The notes below the pieces were generated by a model. It made no database searches, had not been told where the DNA came from, and worked only from the letters and a program-made list of their open reading frames with translations. Shown here piece by piece: positions 58,787-64,000 of a stretch of DNA of 64,000 nt (the first letter of the stretch is position 1; every line of letters begins with the position of its first letter). The stretch comes from Massilia aquatica (GTDB lineage: Bacteria > Pseudomonadota > Gammaproteobacteria > Burkholderiales > Burkholderiaceae_D). The stretch spans positions 1-64,000 of the forward strand of contig NZ_VVIW01000028.1 of assembly GCF_011682045.1 (NCBI RefSeq), written 5' to 3'. A program made the position numbers and the translations under genes.

Positions 58787-59791
58787 TCACTTGCGCCGCG
58801 TGGCGCGCAGCAAGGTGCCGGCGGCGTTGTCTTCGAAGCGGCCGGCTTCTTCTATATAGCCCTGCACGGTGCCGTCGTGGCGCCAGCCACCCTGCCGTTT
58901 GATGTCGCGAAAATTGGCGCCGGCGCGGTGCGCGCTGGTGGCCATGCCGCGCCGCAGGCTGTGGCTGGACAGGTCGGGCACGTAATCGAGGCCGGCGAGG
59001 CGCGCGCACTGTTCGAGGATGGTGTTGACGCTGCCTTCGTGCAGGGCGGCGCCGGACACCTCGCCCCATTTGCTGATCGGGCGGAACACGGGTCCATCGG
59101 CAATGCCGGCGGCGGCCAGCCAGGTGCGCAGCGCGGTGGCCGGGCAGCAGGCGCCGTCGCCGTAGGGAACCGCCTTGACGATGCCCTCCCCCATCTGGTC
59201 GGTCTTCGAGCGCGGCAGGGTGATGGTCAGGCCTTCGCTTTGCCAGCCGAGGTGGCTTGTTTCGATGGCGACCAGTTCGCTGCGGCGCAAGCCTGCGAAA
59301 AATCCGATTTGCAGCAAGGCGTTGTCGCGCGCGGCCTTGAGGGTTGCCAGGCCGGCAAGGTGGCCGGCGATGCGTTCGAGGTCCTCCACAGGCAGCGCCT
59401 TGGCTTTCTTCTTGGGCTTGCCGTTGGTGCGGGCAATGCCGGCCAGGGTTTTGCGCACCGTGGGGGTGGACGCCGGGTCGGTAAATCCCTGGTGCACGTG
59501 CCACTGCGACAGCGCGGTCAGGCGCAGCGCCAGGGTGCGCGGATTGAGCGAAGCGGCAAACGCCAGCAGGTAGCGGATCATGGTCGGCTCGTCGGCCGGC
59601 AAGACGCCGCCCCAGGTCAAAAAGTGCTTGATGGCCGAACGGTAGGCGCGGCGCGTGTTGTCCGAGGTGGCGGCGGCCAGGAAGGCGCGGTGCTGCGCGT
59701 TCAGTTCGGCATCGAAGGGCGTAATGGCGTTACGCAGGAGCGTTATGGCACCAGCGGACCCGGCTGGAACGAGAGCGAATTCATCAGACAT
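58787..59791 (-). CDS. Tyrosine recombinase divergent from kfrA-like gene
   Basis: A 334-residue recombinase. The N-terminal core-binding domain (about 28-110) includes TRRAYRSAIKHFLTWG. Catalytic residues: Arg169 (FFAGLRRSELVAI), Lys195 or 197 region (PRSKTDQ), His277 and Arg280 (SSHSLRRGMATSA), His305 (GGWRHDGTVQ) and Tyr312 (GYIEEA). All are present, so it is likely active. The ATG at 59791 begins MSDEFALVP. Together with the divergent KfrA-like gene it forms a pair that does not look like a phage or an integron. Confidence 0.85.
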   Translation of the reverse strand: MSDEFALVPAGSAGAITLLRNAITPFDAELNAQHRAFLAAATSDNTRRAYRSAIKHFLTWGGVLPADEPTMIRYLLAFAASLNPRTLALRLTALSQWHVHQGFTDPASTPTVRKTLAGIARTNGKPKKKAKALPVEDLERIAGHLAGLATLKAARDNALLQIGFFAGLRRSELVAIETSHLGWQSEGLTITLPRSKTDQMGEGIVKAVPYGDGACCPATALRTWLAAAGIADGPVFRPISKWGEVSGAALHEGSVNTILEQCARLAGLDYVPDLSSHSLRRGMATSAHRAGANFRDIKRQGGWRHDGTVQGYIEEAGRFEDNAAGTLLRATRRK

Positions 59792-59863
59792 GGCAAGACG
59801 CGGCAAAACGCGATTTGTAACGGGTATTACGCAGCATACCACGACCGGGCGACGCATAAGTCA

Positions 59864-59950
59864 CGATAACATCTCTTATCGCGACTAATAATTTGACACG
59901 TTTGGAATCCTTTTTATCGTAATATAGTATGATATTACGTAACACGTAAT
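59864..59950. promoter_or_regulatory. Palindrome-rich kfrA/integrase promoter region
   Basis: ATTACGT (59934-59940) AAC ACGTAAT (59944-59950) is an exact 7-bp-arm inverted repeat just upstream of the kfrA-like gene, and CGATAA (59864-59869) / TTATCG (59876-59881) is a second perfect inverted repeat. TTGACA at 59893-59898 with TATCGT (59915-59920) is a possible promoter for the kfrA-like gene. KfrA proteins are known to repress their own promoters through such palindromes. Confidence 0.6.
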
Positions 59951-59976
59951 ACGTTATCTTATCCAGGAGTCTCAAA

Positions 59977-61059
59977 ATGGCACGTGCCGGCATCCTCTAT
60001 TCTCATGTTGCAGCCGCCGCTGCCGGTCTCGCTGCCGATAACAAGAATCCCACGGTGGACACCGTTCGCGAAGCCCTTGGCGGTACGGGTAGCAAAAGTA
60101 CGATCGCGCCCATGCTCAAGCGCTGGAAGGAAGAACACCAGCAAACGCCCTCGCCCGCCAGCCCCGGCGTGCCGCCCAGCCTGCTGCAAGCTGTTAAAGG
60201 GGTGTATGAGTCGATCAAAACGGATTTTCAGCAGGATCTGGACCTCGAAAAGATCGCCCACGCCGCCGGGCTGCGCCAGCTGGCCGATGAGCTTGAAAAA
60301 TCGCGCGTGCAACAGGCCGCGCTTGAGCAGCGCGTCAATACACTCGACAGCGAGCTGGCCAGCGCCAACACCACCATTTCGCACATGCGCCAGGCCAATC
60401 ACCTGCTGACGGTCGACCTGGCCGGCGCGCGCAGCGAACTGGCCGGCGTGCAACAGCGCCTGTCCGACCGCGCCGCCGAAGTGGCCGCCCTCAACGCCCA
60501 GCTGACCCAGGCGCGCGCCCAGTTCGACCATTACCACGAGGCCACGGCCACCCAGCGCGCCGAGGAACGCCAGGCTTACGAGCAGCGCGCCGCGCTGGTG
60601 GAGCGCGAACTGGTGACCTTGCGCCAGCAGCTGCTGCACCACAAAGGCCAGGCATCCCAGTTTGCCGGCCAGTTGTCCCAGGCCGGCAGCGAAAACGCCC
60701 GCCTGCATCAGGCTGCCGAAGCGGCGCAGGGCGACGCCGCCCGTGAACGCAGCGCGGCCGAGCGCGCGGCTTTCCAGGCCTCGGCCCTCTTGGCCCAGCT
60801 CGATAAATTGCAGGCGCGGCACGACGCCATGCAGGTGCAAGTAAATGAAAGCAGGATTGCGCTGGCAGTCAGGGCGCGCGAGTCGGAGATGGTGGCCTTA
60901 CGATTGGAACAGGCCGAACGCGAAGCGCAGGCCGGCATGCAGGAAAAGCAGGCGCTGCTGCGCCAGTTGACGGTGCTCGAAACCGAGCTGCGCCAGGAGC
61001 GGGAACTGGCCCGCCAGCGCGACCTTGCGCCGCCCGCGTCAAGCCAGCCCGACCCATGA
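59977..61059 (+). CDS. KfrA-like DNA-binding coiled-coil protein
   Basis: A 360-residue protein. The N-terminal KfrA-like DNA-binding domain (residues 1-60) reads [41 protein letters not shown] in abbreviated form (key: NPTV-x-x-VRE-x-LG-x-GSKSTI). The rest (about 75-345) is an unbroken coiled coil rich in Gln, Ala, Glu and Arg. Plasmid KfrA is an autorepressor and scaffold in partition. Here it is chromosomal and divergent from a tyrosine recombinase. AGGAG precedes the ATG. Residue composition is like that of the neighbours. Confidence 0.85.
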   Translation: MARAGILYSHVAAAAAGLAADNKNPTVDTVREALGGTGSKSTIAPMLKRWKEEHQQTPSPASPGVPPSLLQAVKGVYESIKTDFQQDLDLEKIAHAAGLRQLADELEKSRVQQAALEQRVNTLDSELASANTTISHMRQANHLLTVDLAGARSELAGVQQRLSDRAAEVAALNAQLTQARAQFDHYHEATATQRAEERQAYEQRAALVERELVTLRQQLLHHKGQASQFAGQLSQAGSENARLHQAAEAAQGDAARERSAAERAAFQASALLAQLDKLQARHDAMQVQVNESRIALAVRARESEMVALRLEQAEREAQAGMQEKQALLRQLTVLETELRQERELARQRDLAPPASSQPDP

Positions 61060-61071
61060 TCGCCGCCCGCG

Positions 61072-61410
61072 ACAGAGTCACCAATGAATGTCTTGATTTC
61101 TTTGGCTGCAGCGGCCGAGCGTTGCGCCAGATTCCGCACTTCGCTGGCGACTCTCGCGAAACCTCGGCCCTGTTCACCGCCTTGGCCGCCTCGACAGCGG
61201 CGTTCAGGGCAGGATGTTGGTTTGAAATGCGATGCCGTCGATCACGCCGATAATGTCGACGTTCCTTTTTGACGACACATGAATTGCCCCCATGGTGTCG
61301 ATCACCTGTGAAACGACCACGCCGCCCTTTGACGCAACGTCGGACGCGGACACAGCCAATTGATTGGCCTGGCGCGCATTGTCGGCGGACACAACGGCAA
61401 CGTTAAGGCA
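61072..61410 (-). pseudogene. Chemoreceptor (MCP) signalling-domain remnant
   Basis: Minus-strand text reads [20 protein letters not shown], then [20 protein letters not shown], then [11 protein letters not shown], a frame change, NAAVEAAKA, another frame change, and [20 protein letters not shown]. This is the hairpin-tip region of the methyl-accepting chemotaxis signalling domain, broken by two single-base losses (near 61222 and 61192). Similarity stops at about 61072, at the end of the kfrA-like gene, and at about 61410. It is a gene fragment, presumably left by rearrangement. Confidence 0.82.
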
Positions 61411-61477
61411 TTACGCTGCAGATGCTCCAGACATAACTTGTCTGGCCAAAAACCAGATGATGATATATGTTGGGAAA

Positions 61478-62497
61478 ATGAAAAAACTATCGATTATCTG
61501 CCTTTTCCTTGCTGGGTGCGCGTCATCCCATTTCTGCAATGCGCAAGGATTGCCTGGTCTGGAGCACAAAAACGATTCCGCCATTACAACGACGTTGCTT
61601 ACTCCGGACATTGGCGGAATCAAGCAGGTTGTCGAAGTGAAAACAAACGACGTGAACAAACCCATCCTCCTGTTTGTGTCTGGCGGCCCAGGTAGTTCAA
61701 TGATGAACAGCTCAGAAAGTTTCACCGCGACGCTGAGAAAAAGGTTTACGATCGTTCAATGGGACCAGCGTGATGCCGGGAAAACCCTCAAGCTCAACGC
61801 TTCACCCGTCGCGCCCTCGCTTGAGCTGATGCAGAAGGACACCGTCCAGATCATCGAATTTATTCGCAAAACTTACCGTAAGGAGAAGATCTACTTGCTG
61901 GGAAGTTCATGGGGGAATGTGCTCGGCTTTTACATTGTCAAGCACCATCCTGAAATGCTGCACGCGTACTACGCTGTCAACCCTGTCGTCAGCCAACTGG
62001 CCAGCGAAAAGGAACTGCTTGCAATCCTGAAACGCCATCTCCAGGAAAACGCCGAGGCAACACGCGAACTGGCTGGGGTGCAAATTCCGTTCACCCGCGA
62101 CGAAGACCTGTTCTATTTAAGGAAATGGCTTTTCTTCAAGGAAGGGAAGACGTTTGCGACCACTGAGGACTTCAAGGTGAATTTTCTTCAATGGTCGAAA
62201 CGGTGGTCACCCGTTTGGAATCAGGTGATGCAGATCGATTTGCCAAAGAGCTTAGCGAAGGTTGATATCCCCACGTATTTTTTTGTGGGCGGACATGACA
62301 TTCAGACCTCGACCAACATCACTCAGGAATATTTTCTCAACATCCAGGCGCCGAAGAAGGAACTGTTTCTTTTCGAAAAGTCAGGCCACCAAATTCACCA
62401 GGATGAACCGCAGCGCTTCCAGGATACGATCATTCGCACCTTGGATGAGGGCCAGCCAGGCTATGCGCTGCCCCCTACTTCGCCGCACCCACGCTGA
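61478..62497 (+). CDS. Alpha/beta hydrolase, proline iminopeptidase-like, probable lipoprotein
   Basis: A 339-residue protein. N-terminal MKKLSIICLFLAGCASS is a lipoprotein signal with Cys14. LLFVSGGPGSSMMNSS is the oxyanion loop of proline-iminopeptidase-like hydrolases, IVQWDQRDAGKT follows, the nucleophile is Ser in LLGSSWGNVLGFYIV, the acid lies in FFVGGHDIQTS, and the His is in FEKSGHQIHQDEP. Substrate unknown. The ATG at 61478 is chosen for the signal peptide. Its 3' end overlaps the convergent gene by 23 bases. Confidence 0.8.
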   Translation: MKKLSIICLFLAGCASSHFCNAQGLPGLEHKNDSAITTTLLTPDIGGIKQVVEVKTNDVNKPILLFVSGGPGSSMMNSSESFTATLRKRFTIVQWDQRDAGKTLKLNASPVAPSLELMQKDTVQIIEFIRKTYRKEKIYLLGSSWGNVLGFYIVKHHPEMLHAYYAVNPVVSQLASEKELLAILKRHLQENAEATRELAGVQIPFTRDEDLFYLRKWLFFKEGKTFATTEDFKVNFLQWSKRWSPVWNQVMQIDLPKSLAKVDIPTYFFVGGHDIQTSTNITQEYFLNIQAPKKELFLFEKSGHQIHQDEPQRFQDTIIRTLDEGQPGYALPPTSPHPR

Positions 62498-63011
62498 TAG
62501 CGTGCGGGAAAGCCAGTTTTATTGGGGAGGCCGGACTCCAGAGTTGCCTGCCGGCCCAATGGGCCCGCTTCATCCGTCGAATCAGGGCCTTGTCGTACTC
62601 CGGGGCCGGGTCGAGCTCGAACACATCGGTGCGCACACTGCCGACCTTGCCGGCCGTCCCGCTGGTAATCGTGATCGTGTGCGCGGAAGGATCGAAACGC
62701 AGCCTGGTCTCCTCCGTATTGAGGTCATGGAGATACAGGCCGCCGTCGCGAACCTGCACCGCCCACCAAGCATCGCACTGCGCAGTTGGCGCATCCCACC
62801 AGTCGCATGCCATGGCGATCTGGATATGCCGTTTGTCCAGCCTGCTTATCTCGAGACGTGCCTTGGTAAATTTCCACGCCGAGTCTGGCGTGGTGGTCGA
62901 CGACACCAGCGTGTACTTGCCCTGTATCGCCGTCCCCAGGTCCTGGACCTGGGCCTGCGCCCCCGTCACCAGAACCAGCGACAGCGCGCCAAGCCACGCG
63001 CGCAACTTCAT
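62475..63011 (-). CDS. Hypothetical exported protein
   Basis: A 178-residue protein with a signal peptide (MKLRAWLGALSLVLVTGAQA, cleavage near residue 20). The mature part has alternating strands (GKYTLVSSTTTPDSAWKFTK, VQVRDGGLYLHDLNTEETRL, HTITITSG) and a cysteine pair flanking WWDAP. No family is recognised. The ATG at 63011 is chosen to start at the signal peptide. Convergent overlap of 23 bases with the hydrolase gene. Confidence 0.6.
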   Translation of the reverse strand: MKLRAWLGALSLVLVTGAQAQVQDLGTAIQGKYTLVSSTTTPDSAWKFTKARLEISRLDKRHIQIAMACDWWDAPTAQCDAWWAVQVRDGGLYLHDLNTEETRLRFDPSAHTITITSGTAGKVGSVRTDVFELDPAPEYDKALIRRMKRAHWAGRQLWSPASPIKLAFPHAISVGAAK

Positions 63012-63183
63012 TTTGCCAATGTGCATACAAACTTTCAAGATAGTGTGGTTCGGCGCTGATCGCCGCATTCTCTCATTCTACCGCCTGCCACATCGCCGCT
63101 GCGCCGCGCCCGCGCTACAATCATTGCCGGCCCCGCATCCTGATGCGCCACCCTGTCCAGCAAGCCAATCGAAATGGAGCACG

Positions 63184-63537
63184 ATGATCACGCCCGACCC
63201 GCTTGAAGCGCTGAAAGAAGCATTCCAGTCCGATGACGGCTTCCTCGTCGAACTGCGCTGCTTCGCCCGCTGGAACAAGGCCGCCTTTGCCCGCCTCGTC
63301 GCTGCCATGCAGCACTATCTTCAAAGTGTCGAACCCGGCGAGCATGTCGAGCGCTGGATTGCCGAAGGTTTCTGGATGCACGACGCCATGGTCAGGGAGC
63401 TTTCCCGCTCCACAACGCGCAGCGCGGCGGAACAAGTCTACTACGACGCGGCGTACCAGCGCCTGGGCGAACTGGCCGGCTGGTTCTTCACCGGCCAGTC
63501 GCCCTGGCAGGACGGCGCGCCGCCCTTCGATGCTTGA
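63184..63537 (+). CDS. Hypothetical small soluble protein
   Basis: A 117-residue helical protein (MITPDPLEALKEAFQSDDGF) with aromatic, acidic segments (EHVERWIAEGFWMHDAMVREL and YYDAAYQRLGELAGWFF). GGAGC lies upstream of the ATG at good distance. No family recognised. Convergent with the GST gene after 10 bases. Confidence 0.6.
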   Translation: MITPDPLEALKEAFQSDDGFLVELRCFARWNKAAFARLVAAMQHYLQSVEPGEHVERWIAEGFWMHDAMVRELSRSTTRSAAEQVYYDAAYQRLGELAGWFFTGQSPWQDGAPPFDA

Positions 63538-63547
63538 ACCGAACCGC

Positions 63548-64000
63548 TTACGCGGCAGCGTCGCGGTGGGGAATCTCCAGCCCTTTCACCACCGCCGGCC
63601 GCGCCACGAACTGCTCCAGCGCGCGCGTCACATGCGGAAAACCGGCGATGCCAACCAGGTCGCCCGCTTCATAAAAACCGATCAGGTTGCGTACCCACGG
63701 GAAGATGGCGATATCGGCGATGGTGTAGTTCTCGCCCATGATCCAGGTGCGCTGCGCCAGCCGCTCATTGAGCACGCCGAGCAGGCGCTTCGACTCGGCC
63801 ACGTAGCGATCGCGCGGGCGCTTGTCTTCGTAATCCTTGCCGGCGAACTTGTGGAAGAAGCCGAGCTGGCCGAACATCGGGCCGATGCCGCCCATCTGGA
63901 ACATCACCCACTGGATGGTCTGGTAACGCCCTTCGGCATCCGGCGGCAGCAACTGGCCGGTCTTCTCGGCCAGGTAGAGCAGGATCGCGCCCGATTCGAA
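63548..64000 (-). CDS. Glutathione S-transferase, C-terminal part (cut by window edge)
   Basis: The frame enters at the window end as FESGAILLYLAEKTGQLLP, which is the end of a thioredoxin-like GST N-terminal domain with the conserved ES-x-AI. The C-terminal helical domain follows, with ESKRLLGVLNERLAQRTWIMGENYTIADIAIFPWV in parts (TIADIAI is diagnostic). 150 residues are visible. It resembles the YfcG/Nu-class GSTs in its FFHKFAGKDYEDKRP loop. The start and glutathione-activating residue lie outside the window. Confidence 0.85.
   Translation of the reverse strand, partial: FESGAILLYLAEKTGQLLPPDAEGRYQTIQWVMFQMGGIGPMFGQLGFFHKFAGKDYEDKRPRDRYVAESKRLLGVLNERLAQRTWIMGENYTIADIAIFPWVRNLIGFYEAGDLVGIAGFPHVTRALEQFVARPAVVKGLEIPHRDAAA

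Noticed and set aside
1-64000. CRISPR arrays, tRNA and rRNA genes
   Set aside because: No regularly spaced repeats and no cloverleaf-like T-arm signatures were noticed by eye; a tRNAscan or CRISPR-finder run would be decisive.

Overview
The window looks like a chromosomal segment of a GC-rich betaproteobacterium of the Oxalobacteraceae (Massilia/Telluria/Duganella/Janthinobacterium type). This is inferred from codon use, gene content (mesX-mesD methionine synthase, valine-catabolic mms operon, YqiJ/flotillin/PspA cluster, RoxA-like cytochrome) and overall protein flavour; no rRNA, tRNA or other phylogenetic marker was seen. More AT-rich, accessory-looking DNA lies at about 0-1.1 kb, 3.4-5.4 kb and around 59.9 kb.

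Layout. 0-0.7 kb: edge of an IS3-like element that has cut a tyrosine recombinase gene at its first catalytic arginine. 1.1-3.4 kb: small metabolic and hypothetical genes, then a HupE/UreJ membrane protein with a membrane-anchored partner, preceded by a perfect inverted repeat. 3.6-5.4 kb: an orphan immunity-type cluster (one GAD-like/DUF1851 gene, two tandem DUF600/YezG-like paralogues) with no toxin. 5.6-10.1 kb: a TetR-controlled set of oxidoreductases (two SDRs, an Old Yellow Enzyme, a zinc-less quinone-reductase-type enzyme) with matching candidate operators. 10.4-14.2 kb: mesX, mesD, flavin reductase and a MetR-like LysR regulator, with two MetR-type boxes in the promoter; an eroded queH overlaps the regulator's end. 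14.8-21.9 kb: valine catabolism (mmsA, acyl-CoA dehydrogenase, enoyl-CoA hydratase, HIBYL-CoA hydrolase, mmsB), divergent from a short-chain fatty acyl-CoA-type regulator. 21.9-23.9 kb: resolvase remnant and an intact tyrosine recombinase with a LexA box. 24-32.3 kb: TerC-CBS protein, AI-2E-type permease, a discoidin/di-heme lipoprotein, and nhaA behind a structured leader.

32.3-42.0 kb: a six-gene minus-strand operon (DUF2170, PspA, small unknown, YqiJ, flotillin, 1743-residue AAA+ ATPase) from one strong promoter bracketed by two copies of a palindrome. This is a membrane-stress or membrane-remodelling module. 42-47.2 kb: a SMI1/KNR4-like protein, a divergent second isoleucyl-tRNA synthetase, free-methionine-sulfoxide reductase and a flavin reductase. 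47.4-52.5 kb: the most unusual unit, a plus-strand operon of an NrtR-like degenerate-Nudix regulator, a YdjI-type SPFH/SHOCT protein, a zinc-ribbon pseudokinase, a VWA protein and a divergent adenylosuccinate synthetase paralogue. Direct repeats of 18 bp lie in its promoter. 52.5-58.7 kb: hypothetical genes, an SDR lacking the catalytic Tyr, a lipoprotein hydrolase, TerD and a RoxA-like di-heme cytochrome c. 58.8-61.1 kb: a tyrosine recombinase divergent from a KfrA-like coiled-coil DNA-binding protein across a palindrome-rich gap. 61.1-64 kb: a chemoreceptor remnant, a hydrolase, two hypotheticals and a truncated GST.

SPFH/PspA/TerC/TerD/VWA proteins recur between 24 and 56 kb, suggesting a region rich in envelope-stress modules. 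The NrtR-SPFH-pseudokinase-VWA-PurA unit is the best candidate for an undescribed system: a membrane scaffold, a nucleotide-binding pseudokinase, a metal-dependent adhesion module and a purine-type enzyme under a nucleotide-sensing regulator. Starts were set by ribosome-binding sites and conserved N-termini read by eye; every family call is from residue patterns, not database searches.
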